Source: Gemmatimonadota bacterium (lineage in GTDB: Bacteria; Gemmatimonadota; Gemmatimonadetes; Gemmatimonadales; Gemmatimonadaceae). Taken from it: 53,042 bases of DNA. Of this stretch, positions 28,545-35,118 are shown piece by piece; within the stretch, counting starts at the first letter, position 1, and every line of letters starts with the position of its first letter. Position numbers and translations under genes: made by a program. The stretch spans positions 1 through 53,042 of the forward strand of contig JANYHJ010000008.1 in assembly GCA_025359135.1 (NCBI GenBank), read 5' to 3'. Below the pieces are notes generated by a model, which did no database searches, was not told the origin of the DNA, and worked only from the letters and a program-made list of their open reading frames with translations.

Positions 28545-29539
28545 GCGCGACGGCAGTCATCGGCGGCGGCGCGTGGGGCACGGCGCTCGCGGATCACCTC
28601 GTCCGGAACGGCCGAACGGCACGCCTCTGGGCGCGCGAGACCGACGTGGTGGCCGCGGTGAACACGGTGCACGAGAACACGCGCTTCCTGGCCGGCATCG
28701 CGCTGGACCCACGACTCACCGCCGCCGCCGACCTCGAGCGCGTCGTGGCCGGCGCCGACGTGGTGGTGCTCGTGCCACCCTCGCACGCCATCCGCAGCGT
28801 CGTGCGCGCCATGAAGGGTGCCGTGGCGCCGCGGACGACGATTGCCGTGGCCACCAAGGGCATCGAGGCCGACACGCTCGCGCTCATGACCGACGTGGTG
28901 GCGAGCGAACTGCCCGGTCACGCGATCGTCGCGCTCTCGGGACCGAGCTTCGCGCTCGAAGTTGCGCGCCGCCAACCGACCGCGATCGTCGCCGCGAGCA
29001 TCGATGCCGCGGCCGCCGCGCTCGTGCAGAAGCTCCTGTCGTCGAACTCCTTCCGCGTCTACACGCAGCACGACGTGACCGGTGTCGAGCTGGGCGGCGC
29101 GCTCAAGAACGTGATGGCGGTCGCCACGGGCATCGTCGAGGGATTGGGCTTGGGCTACAACTCGCGCGCGGCGTTGATCACGCGCGGACTCGCGGAGATG
29201 ACGCGCCTGGGCGTCGCGCTGGGCGCGGAGCCGGCGACCTTTGCCGGACTCGCGGGCATGGGCGACCTCGTGCTCACGTGCACGGGCTCGCTCTCGCGCA
29301 ACCGCGCCGTGGGCATGGCCGTTGGGGGCGGGCAGACGCTCGAGCAGGCGCTCGCGGGCAAGGAGACGGTGGCGGAAGGCGTCTTCACGACGCGCAGCGC
29401 GCTGGCCCTCGCCCACAAGCATCACGTCGAGATGCCGATCGTGGCGGCCGTGGCGCGGATCCTCTTCGAGGGCTACCCCGCGCCGCAGGTGATCGCCGAC
29501 ATCATGGGACGCGAGTTGCGCACCGAGGTGGATGGATGA
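28541..29539 (+). CDS. gpsA: NAD(P)-dependent glycerol-3-phosphate dehydrogenase GpsA
   Basis: Makes sn-glycerol-3-phosphate from dihydroxyacetone phosphate for phospholipids. It has 332 residues. Rossmann motif 'VIGGGAWGTALADHL', 'LVPPSHAIR', 'KGIEADTLALMTDVV', 'LSGPSFALEVARRQPTAIV', catalytic lysine region 'ELGGALKNVMAVATGI', then 'NSRAALITRGLAEM' and 'GDLVLTCTGSLSRN'. GTG start in a GTGA overlap with plsY; the stop overlaps the merR ATG. Confidence 0.96.
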   Translation: MSATAVIGGGAWGTALADHLVRNGRTARLWARETDVVAAVNTVHENTRFLAGIALDPRLTAAADLERVVAGADVVVLVPPSHAIRSVVRAMKGAVAPRTTIAVATKGIEADTLALMTDVVASELPGHAIVALSGPSFALEVARRQPTAIVAASIDAAAAALVQKLLSSNSFRVYTQHDVTGVELGGALKNVMAVATGIVEGLGLGYNSRAALITRGLAEMTRLGVALGAEPATFAGLAGMGDLVLTCTGSLSRNRAVGMAVGGGQTLEQALAGKETVAEGVFTTRSALALAHKHHVEMPIVAAVARILFEGYPAPQVIADIMGRELRTEVDG

Positions 29540-29913
29540 GTCGCGCTGAACCGGTTCAGGAGTTCTTCTCGATCGGCGAGGTCTGCGACCTCACGGAACT
29601 CAAGCCGCACGTGCTGCGCTACTGGGAGAGCCAGTTCCGCGTGCTGCATCCGGCCAAGAACCGGTCCGGCAACCGCGTCTACTCGCGGCGCGAGATCGAG
29701 CTGATCCTGCTCGTCAAGCACCTGCTGTATGTCGAGAAGTACACGATCGAGGGCGCGCGCCGGAAGATGGAAGAGCATCGCCGCTCGGGCGAGCTGAAGG
29801 GCGCGTCTGGTGCCGCGCTCGAGGCGCAGGTCATCGCCTCCCTCGAGCGCGAGCTCACGGACATCCTCGCCGACTTGTCGGGTGCGCGGCCGCGCTCCAC
29901 GGGCAACGGCTGA
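29536..29913 (+). CDS. MerR-family transcriptional regulator
   Basis: It has 125 residues. The winged-helix MerR DNA-binding domain spans residues 10-80 ('FSIGEVCDLTELKPHVLRYW', 'NRSGNRVYSRREIELILLVK'), followed by a short helical dimerisation tail. The tail has no cysteine and no effector domain, so metal sensing of the classical MerR type is unlikely. It belongs to the short stand-alone group often found downstream of gpsA. The target is unknown; position suggests control of phospholipid or stress genes, which is inference. ATG overlaps the gpsA stop. Confidence 0.9.
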   Translation: MSRAEPVQEFFSIGEVCDLTELKPHVLRYWESQFRVLHPAKNRSGNRVYSRREIELILLVKHLLYVEKYTIEGARRKMEEHRRSGELKGASGAALEAQVIASLERELTDILADLSGARPRSTGNG

Positions 29914-29929
29914 CTCTCAGCATCACGTC

Positions 29930-30691
29930 ATGCGCTTCCTCCTGTCCAACGACGACGGCATCCTGGCCCACGGACTCGACGTGCTGCAGCGCGCCGCCGA
30001 ACGCATCGGCGAGGTCACCGTCGTCGCGCCCGACCGGGAGCAGAGCGCCACCAGCCACGCGCTCACGCTGCACCACCCGGTGCGGCCCGTGAAGCGCGGC
30101 GATCGTCGCTGGCAGGTGGACGGCACGCCCACCGATTGCGTGCTGCTCGCCGTCGAGCAGTTGATGCCGGAGAGGCCTGACTTCGTGCTCTCGGGCATCA
30201 ATCACGGCCCGAACATGGGCGAGGACGTACTGTACTCGGGCACCGTGGCCGCGGCCATGGAAGGGCTCGCGCTCGGCATCCCGAGCATCGCTTTCTCCTA
30301 TGGCGGGCGCGTGCTGCGCGCGGAAGACCTGCTCGAGGATCAGGTGGACGCGATCGCCGACCTGCTCAAGCACCTCACGAGCCTGCCCGCCTTTCCGGCG
30401 CAGACGCTGCTCAACGTGAACTTGCCTCCCGTGCGCGCGGCGAGCATTGCCGGGGTCAAGCTCACGCGGCTCGGCAAGCGTGTCTTCTCGGACTCGATCC
30501 AGCGGATGAAGGATCCGTGGGGTCGCGAGATCTTCTGGATCGGCGGCGGCTCCGCCAGCTGGACCGCGAGCGCGGAGAACTCGGATGCGCGCGCCATCCA
30601 GGACAACTTCATCTCGGTCACGCCGTTGCACCTCGACCTCACGGCCCACGCCACGTTGGCCGACGCGGAGCACTGGTGGCGGGCCCCGTAG
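29930..30691 (+). CDS. surE: 5'/3'-nucleotidase SurE
   Basis: Metal-dependent phosphatase acting on nucleoside monophosphates; a stationary-phase survival protein. It has 253 residues. 'LLSNDDGILAHGLDVLQ' carries the metal-binding Asp-Asp, followed by 'VVAPDREQSATSHALTL', 'DGTPTDCVLLA' and 'LSGINHGPNMGEDVLYSGTVAAAMEG'. ATG 29930 is the first in-frame start that gives the canonical N-terminus. It overlaps pcm by 16 bases; the surE-pcm pair is a classical one. Confidence 0.96.
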   Translation: MRFLLSNDDGILAHGLDVLQRAAERIGEVTVVAPDREQSATSHALTLHHPVRPVKRGDRRWQVDGTPTDCVLLAVEQLMPERPDFVLSGINHGPNMGEDVLYSGTVAAAMEGLALGIPSIAFSYGGRVLRAEDLLEDQVDAIADLLKHLTSLPAFPAQTLLNVNLPPVRAASIAGVKLTRLGKRVFSDSIQRMKDPWGREIFWIGGGSASWTASAENSDARAIQDNFISVTPLHLDLTAHATLADAEHWWRAP

Positions 30692-31338
30692 GCAGCGAGC
30701 CGCAATATCGCGGCGCACGCCGACGCCTCATCGAAACGCTGCAGGCCGCCGGGATCCACGACGTGGCCGTGATCAGGGCCTTCGATCTCGTGCCGCGGCA
30801 CCTCTTCGTCCCGACCGGGGTGCGGCATCGCGCGTACGAGGACTCCGCGCTGCCGATCGGCAACGGCCAGACCATTTCGCAGCCGAGTATCCACGCCACG
30901 TACTTGCAGGAGCTCGCGCTCACGGGGCGCGAGCGGGTGCTCGAGGTCGGCACGGGCTCGGGGTACCAGACCGTGCTGCTCTCGCACCTCGCCGACCAGG
31001 TGTTCAGCATCGAACGCATCGGCGCGCTGCTGGATCCCGCGCGCGAGGCGATCAAGGCGTGCGGCGCGCGGAACATCTCGCTGCTGCAGGGCGACGGCAC
31101 GCTGGGCTGGGGCGGCTACGCGCCCTATGATGCGATCCTCGTGAGCGCGGCGGCGCCCAAGATCGTGCAGCCCTTGGTGGAGCAGCTCGCCGAGGGCGGG
31201 CGACTGTTGATCCCGATCGGTGGACGCGACGAGCAGGTGTTGCACGTGCTCACGAAGCGCGGCACGACCACCGAGTTGCGGACGCTGGGTCCCGTGCGGT
31301 TCGTTCCCCTCATCGGACTGCACGGATGGGCGAGCTGA
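30676..31338 (+). CDS. pcm: Protein-L-isoaspartate O-methyltransferase
   Basis: Repairs isoaspartyl residues in aged proteins using SAM. It has 220 residues. 'RAFDLVPRHLFVP', 'YEDSALPIGNGQTISQP' (active-site region), SAM-binding 'VLEVGTGSGYQTVLL' and 'GDGTLGWGGYAPYDAILVSAA'. GTG 30676 is chosen because a GCGGAG ribosome site lies 5 bases upstream; no ATG gives the conserved N-terminus. It overlaps both surE and acyP. Confidence 0.94.
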   Translation: MAGPVGSEPQYRGARRRLIETLQAAGIHDVAVIRAFDLVPRHLFVPTGVRHRAYEDSALPIGNGQTISQPSIHATYLQELALTGRERVLEVGTGSGYQTVLLSHLADQVFSIERIGALLDPAREAIKACGARNISLLQGDGTLGWGGYAPYDAILVSAAAPKIVQPLVEQLAEGGRLLIPIGGRDEQVLHVLTKRGTTTELRTLGPVRFVPLIGLHGWAS

Positions 31339-31616
31339 CCATGCGTGATGTGTACTTGAGCGTCGAGGGGCGCGTGCAAGGCGTCGGGTTCCGTTGGTTC
31401 GTGCGAGAGCGCGCTCGTCGCTGGGGACTTGCCGGTTGGGTGCGGAACATGACCGACGGCACGGTGCGGCTCGTGGCGCGCGGACATCCCGACGACGTGA
31501 CGGGCCTGATGGGCGACGTGCACCGCGGACCGGAAGGGGCGTGGGTCACGGGCGTCCTCGAGTTGCCGATCGAGCCCGACGAGCAGTTCCCCGAGCCATT
31601 CACCATTCACCGCTGA
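31326..31616 (+). CDS. Acylphosphatase
   Basis: Small enzyme hydrolysing carboxyl-phosphate bonds. It has 96 residues. Signature 'VEGRVQGVGFRWFVRERA' with the catalytic arginine and 'GWVRNMTDGTVRLVARG' with the catalytic asparagine. ATG 31326 overlaps pcm by 13 bases; ATG 31341, just after the pcm stop, would give the more usual N-terminus and is an equally good start. Since PlsY in the same gene run uses acyl-phosphate, a link to acyl-phosphate turnover is possible but speculative. Confidence 0.93.
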   Translation: MGELTMRDVYLSVEGRVQGVGFRWFVRERARRWGLAGWVRNMTDGTVRLVARGHPDDVTGLMGDVHRGPEGAWVTGVLELPIEPDEQFPEPFTIHR

Positions 31617-31626
31617 CGCCGCACGC

Positions 31627-32157
31627 ATGAGTGACGTTCTCGCCGAGCTGCACGCCGCAGTGCGCATCGTGCCCGATTTTCCGAAGCCCGGGATCATGTT
31701 CAAGGACATCACCCCCGTGCTTGGCGACGCGCGACTCTTCGCCTCGGCCACCGCCGGCATGCTCGCACCATGGCGCGGCCAGGGGATCACGCACGTCGTG
31801 GCGATCGAGAGCCGTGGCTTCCTCTTCGGCGCGCCGATGGCCGCCGCGCTCGGCGCCGGGCTCGTCCCAGTCCGGAAGCCGGGGAAACTGCCGTTCAGGC
31901 GCATCCGCGAGGACTACGCCCTCGAGTACGGAACGGACGCGCTCGAGATGCACGCCGACGCGTTGGGTGCCGGGGCGTCGGTACTCGTGGTCGACGATGT
32001 GCTCGCGACGGGCGGGACGGCCGGCGCGGCGTGTACCTTGGTGGAGCGCAGCGGCGCTCGCGTGGCGGGCATCGGCGTCTTCATCGACCTGCGCTTCCTC
32101 GGCGGACACGCGCGGCTCGCGCCGCGGCGAGTCGAGGGGCTGCTCACGTACGAGTAG
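31627..32157 (+). CDS. apt: Adenine phosphoribosyltransferase
   Basis: Salvages adenine to AMP with PRPP. It has 176 residues. 'VPDFPKPGIMFKDITPVL' is the Apt N-terminal block, 'AIESRGFLFGAPMA' and 'RKPGKLPF' follow, and the PRPP-binding motif is 'VLVVDDVLATGGTA'. ATG 31627, 10 bases after acyP. It is the last gene of this tight run. Confidence 0.95.
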   Translation: MSDVLAELHAAVRIVPDFPKPGIMFKDITPVLGDARLFASATAGMLAPWRGQGITHVVAIESRGFLFGAPMAAALGAGLVPVRKPGKLPFRRIREDYALEYGTDALEMHADALGAGASVLVVDDVLATGGTAGAACTLVERSGARVAGIGVFIDLRFLGGHARLAPRRVEGLLTYE

Positions 32158-32212
32158 GACGTTCTGGAGGCGTTCCACGAGGCGCTCCGCTACCTGTTCG
32201 CCGGATCATTGC

Positions 32213-32241
32213 TTGACGTTCGCTTCTCATCGCACAACACT
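32213..32241 (+). promoter_or_regulatory. Candidate promoter upstream of the lipoprotein gene
   Basis: TTGACG (32213-32218) is a good -35 box. A 17-base spacer leads to AACACT (32236-32241), which matches the -10 consensus at only three positions. Six bases then separate it from ATG 32248, the same leaderless spacing as at bamA and the DUF512 gene. Weak support. Confidence 0.35.
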
Positions 32242-32247
32242 GCTGTC

Positions 32248-32871
32248 ATGCCACGGTTCCTGATGCTTCTCGGAGCGACGCTGCTCCTCGCAGGATGCGA
32301 CGCCACACCCGAAGCCAAGCCGCCCGCCGCCGATCCCGCCGCGATGGCTGGCACGTACGAGCTCTGGATTTGCGGCACGGCCGAGTGCGGCCCGGCGGCC
32401 GCGGTTCCCGGCTCGCGGGTGGGCCGACTGCAGCTCACGGCCGAGCGCGTGACGCCAACGGCCGCCGACAGTGCCGTGGAGTATCACGGCTGCGCGACGA
32501 TCGGACCGTTGGTCAAGGTCGATACCGTGACGGCGCTGACGCCGATCAGCTGGCGTCCAGGCGAGACGGCGGGGCGCGTCATGTTCGGCATGAACGAGAC
32601 GGCGACGTCCGAGTACGAGATCACGCTCGACGATCTTGGCGGCATCCTCAAGGGCGAGGCGCGCTGGCGGCGCGACGGCATCATCTCCGACGAGGCGCCC
32701 GAATACGTCGTGGCGCGGCGCAACCACACGGGCGAGAAGCTCGCCTGCGTCGCGGCCACCGCCGCCGCGTCGCCCGCGATGGCGTCGCCCGCGATGGCGT
32801 CGCCCGTGATGGCGATGCCCGCGTCGTCGCCCAAGACGCCCGTCAAGCCGGCGGCCAAGAAGCACGGATGA
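32248..32871 (+). CDS. Lipoprotein of unknown function
   Basis: It has 207 residues. Lipoprotein signal peptide 'MPRFLMLLGATLLLAGCDA' with lipobox LAGC and the lipidated cysteine at residue 17. ATG 32248 is preferred over a longer TTG-started frame because it gives this signal. The mature part looks beta-rich ('GTYELWICGTAECGPAA', 'EYHGCATIGPLVKVDTV', 'GRVMFGMNETATSEYEI') and has no family I recognise. The C-terminus is low complexity: three tandem ASPAM/ASPVM units and then a Pro/Lys-rich basic end. Its stop overlaps the next ATG, so the two may be co-expressed. Confidence 0.8.
   Translation: MPRFLMLLGATLLLAGCDATPEAKPPAADPAAMAGTYELWICGTAECGPAAAVPGSRVGRLQLTAERVTPTAADSAVEYHGCATIGPLVKVDTVTALTPISWRPGETAGRVMFGMNETATSEYEITLDDLGGILKGEARWRRDGIISDEAPEYVVARRNHTGEKLACVAATAAASPAMASPAMASPVMAMPASSPKTPVKPAAKKHG
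32767..32811 (+). repeat. Three tandem 15-bp units inside the lipoprotein gene
   Basis: Unit GCGTCGCCCGCGATG occurs twice perfectly (32767-32781, 32782-32796) and once with a single change (32797-32811). It encodes Ala-Ser-Pro-Ala/Val-Met. In-frame repeats like this can change in number by slippage without breaking the frame. Confidence 0.9.
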
Positions 32872-33326
32872 GCGGCAAGCGCCTCCAGACGTATGCGGCG
32901 GATGGCGTCACGGTCACGTATGACCCGAACGTGTGTATTCACGCGGCCGAGTGTGTGCGGCACCTGCCGCCGGTGTTCGACCCGTCGGCGTCGCACTGGA
33001 TCCGGCCCGAGCGCGCAACCATCGACGAGGTGATCGCGACCGTCACACGCTGTCCGACCGGCGCACTGCAGGCGCTACGCGCCGGCGACGTGCGCGAGGC
33101 ACCCGATGAGCCCGCGACGGCGACCATCACCGCACGCGGCCCGATCTACCTTCGCGGTGACGTCACGATCAAGGACCACACGGGTGCCGTACTCGCCGCG
33201 GGGACGCGCGTCGCGCTCTGTCGCTGCGGTGCGTCCAGGAACAAGCCGTTCTGCGACGGGACCCACCGGACCACGGGATTCAGCGACCCCGGCATTCCGC
33301 TCGGCAGTTCCGAGAAGGGCGCATGA
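32868..33326 (+). CDS. Iron-sulfur protein with YjdI-type and CDGSH-type domains
   Basis: It has 152 residues in two parts. Residues 1-75 resemble the YjdI/Fer4_19 [4Fe-4S]-type mono-cluster domain ('YDPNVCIHAAECVRHLPPVFDP', then 'RCPTGAL'). Residues 80-152 are a CDGSH/mitoNEET-like domain with 'CRCGASRNKPFCDGTH', the C-X-C-X2-(S/T)-X3-P-X-C-D-G-(S/T/A)-H [2Fe-2S] motif. This two-domain arrangement is recurrent in bacteria, but the function is unknown; electron transfer or redox sensing is likely. ATG overlaps the lipoprotein stop. Confidence 0.92.
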   Translation: MSGKRLQTYAADGVTVTYDPNVCIHAAECVRHLPPVFDPSASHWIRPERATIDEVIATVTRCPTGALQALRAGDVREAPDEPATATITARGPIYLRGDVTIKDHTGAVLAAGTRVALCRCGASRNKPFCDGTHRTTGFSDPGIPLGSSEKGA

Positions 33327-33342
33327 AGCGCCCGACGCGCTG

Positions 33343-34203
33343 ATGGCCGATCCGCTCGCGGAGCTGGTGACGTTGCTCGACCTCGAACCTCTCGAGGTCA
33401 ACATCTATCGCGGACGCAACCGCGACCTCGGCAGTCCGCGCGTCTTCGGCGGGCAGGTGTTCGCGCAGGCGCTGGTGGCGGCGCGTCGCACGGTCGATGG
33501 CGCGCGCGAGGCGCACTCGGCGCACGGTTACTTCATCCTGCCGGGTGATCTCGCGGTGCCGATCGTGTACTTCGTGGACCGGTTGCGCGATGGCAAGAGC
33601 TTCACGACGCGGCGCGTCACGGCCATCCAGCACGGGCAGGCGATCTTCAACTGTTCGGTGTCGTTCCACGTCGATGAGCCCGGCTTCGAACATCAGGACG
33701 TGATGCCCACCGTCCCCGATCCCGAGACGCTCGCGCCCGAACTGCAACTCGTCCGCGAAATGGCGGACCGGATTCCAGAGCGGCTCAGGCCGGTGCTCAC
33801 GCAGGACCGACCCATCGATTTTCGACCCGTGGAGCCGATCGACCTGTTCAATCCGGGCAAGCAACCGGCGCTGCGCCACCTCTGGTTCCGCGCGCTCGGC
33901 ACGCTGCCCGATGAGCCGCTCCTGCATCAGGCCGTGCTCGCGTACGCGTCGGACTACGGCCTGCTGCCCACCGCGCTCCGTCCGCACGGCATCGGCTACC
34001 GCACACCCGGTCTCATGGTGGCATCGCTCGACCACTGCCTCTGGCTGCATCGCCCGTTTCGTGCGGACGAGTGGTTGCTGTACGTGATGGACAGTCCGAT
34101 GGCCGCGGGCGCGCGCGCATTCGTGCGCGGCTCGGTCTATTCGCGCTCGGGCGAATTGGTGGCGTCGGTGGCGCAGGAAGGGTTGATGCGCCTCAAGCCC
34201 TGA
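33343..34203 (+). CDS. tesB: Acyl-CoA thioesterase II (TesB family)
   Basis: Hydrolyses acyl-CoAs to free acids and CoA. It has 286 residues, the same length as E. coli TesB. Double hotdog fold: 'GQVFAQALVAARRTV', 'HGYFILPGD' and 'VYFVDRLRDGKSFTTRRV' in the first half; 'AYASDYGLLPTAL', 'MVASLDHCLWLHRPF' and 'SVAQEGLMR' in the second, giving the Asp/Thr-or-Ser/Gln triad region. ATG 33343 is 16 bases after the iron-sulfur gene. It converges with the catabolic operon on the other strand. Confidence 0.94.
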   Translation: MADPLAELVTLLDLEPLEVNIYRGRNRDLGSPRVFGGQVFAQALVAARRTVDGAREAHSAHGYFILPGDLAVPIVYFVDRLRDGKSFTTRRVTAIQHGQAIFNCSVSFHVDEPGFEHQDVMPTVPDPETLAPELQLVREMADRIPERLRPVLTQDRPIDFRPVEPIDLFNPGKQPALRHLWFRALGTLPDEPLLHQAVLAYASDYGLLPTALRPHGIGYRTPGLMVASLDHCLWLHRPFRADEWLLYVMDSPMAAGARAFVRGSVYSRSGELVASVAQEGLMRLKP

Positions 34204-34212
34204 CGTCGCGTC

Positions 34213-34243
34213 GCGCGCGAAGCCGACACTCCGCGGCGCGCGC
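34213..34243. terminator. Hairpin between convergent tesB and the catabolic operon
   Basis: GCGCGCG (34213-34219) pairs with CGCGCGC (34237-34243) across a 17-base loop, between two convergent genes. There is no U-run on either side, so this is only a possible bidirectional terminator. Confidence 0.35.
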
Positions 34244-34270
34244 TGTCCGCACGATGTCGGTCACCGGGCG

Positions 34271-34678
34271 CTACGGCACCACCGCCGTGGCCTCGATCTC
34301 GACCACGGCGCGCGGTTCGATGAGCGCCACGACCTGCACCGCACTCATGGCCGGGAAGTGCTTGCCCATGACATCGCGATAGGCTTGCCCGAGCGCAGCG
34401 CCGGCGCTGACGTACGCCGCGCGATCGGTGACGTACCAGGTGAGTCGCACCACGTGCTCAGGGCGCGCACCGGCGGCCTCGAGCAGCGTGACGATGTTGT
34501 GGAGCGCCTGTCGCGACTGACCCACGATGTCGTCAGCCACGATCTCCTGTTTCGCGTTCCACCCGATCTGGCCCGCGAGGTAGAGTTGGCGGCCCGTGGC
34601 CGCCACGAGGTTGGAGTAACCGCGCGGACGCGCCCAGCCGGCTGGCGCGATGATCTGGTGCGGACTGGGCAGGCTCAT
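34271..34678 (-). CDS. Rid (YjgF/YER057c/UK114) family protein
   Basis: It has 135 residues and is the last gene of the catabolic operon. RidA proteins hydrolyse reactive enamines/imines to ketones and ammonia. 'GYSNLVAATGRQLYLAGQIGW', 'QSRQALHNIVTLLEAAGA', 'VVRLTWYVTD' and 'MSAVQVVALIEPRAVVEIEATA' give the fold. In RidA the last block normally contains an arginine (R105, 'ARLP') needed for deaminase activity; here the aligned segment reads 'VALIEP', so this looks like a Rid subfamily without that residue. A role on an amino-substituted ring-derived intermediate is plausible but unproven. ATGA overlap with the upstream thioesterase. Confidence 0.9.
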   Translation of the reverse strand: MSLPSPHQIIAPAGWARPRGYSNLVAATGRQLYLAGQIGWNAKQEIVADDIVGQSRQALHNIVTLLEAAGARPEHVVRLTWYVTDRAAYVSAGAALGQAYRDVMGKHFPAMSAVQVVALIEPRAVVEIEATAVVP

Positions 34679-35118
34679 GCGCTGGTCTCCGGGTCGGTGG
34701 CAAAGCGCGCGCGCAGCGCGGCAGGGAGGGGCGTCGCCTTCTCGCTGTCGAGTGACATCATGACGCGTACGTGGCGAGCGCTCACGCAGCGCGTGCTGCC
34801 GCGCTCGATCGTGAGGTCGAAGGTGATCGAGCTCGTGCCGACCGCGTGGACCTGCTGGATCAGGCAGATGCGATCACCGAGGCGGAGTGGCGCCTCGTAC
34901 TCGATCGTGGCGTGCACGAGCGGAAAGCCGAGGCGATCGCGTCCCACGAGTTCGGTGAAGGGAATGCCGACCGCGCTGCACCAGTCCTCGAACAGCCCGT
35001 TGAGCAGCTCGTCGAGCCGCGGAAAGTACGCGATACCCGCCGGGTCGCAGTAGCCGAAGCGGATCTCCGCCTCACGCTCGAAGCGCCACGGCAGTGCGGA
35101 TCGGAGCGCGTCGCTCAC
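34675..35118 (-). CDS. Hotdog-fold acyl-CoA thioesterase (4-hydroxybenzoyl-CoA thioesterase type)
   Basis: It has 147 residues from a GTG at 35118 that overlaps the ligase stop (GTGA). The frame is open much further upstream, but that part lies inside the ligase gene. 'IRFGYCDPAGIAYFPRLDEL' holds the catalytic Asp (residue 25) in the DPAGIxYxPR context of the 4HBT family, followed by 'LGFPLVHATIEYEAPLRLGDRI'. It probably removes CoA from stalled or end-product thioesters of the pathway, a rescue or product-release role. Confidence 0.92.
   Translation of the reverse strand: MSDALRSALPWRFEREAEIRFGYCDPAGIAYFPRLDELLNGLFEDWCSAVGIPFTELVGRDRLGFPLVHATIEYEAPLRLGDRICLIQQVHAVGTSSITFDLTIERGSTRCVSARHVRVMMSLDSEKATPLPAALRARFATDPETSA

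Noticed and set aside
32209-32247. Longer TTG-started version of the lipoprotein gene.
   Set aside because: The extra 13 residues would destroy the lipoprotein signal peptide that starts at ATG 32248.
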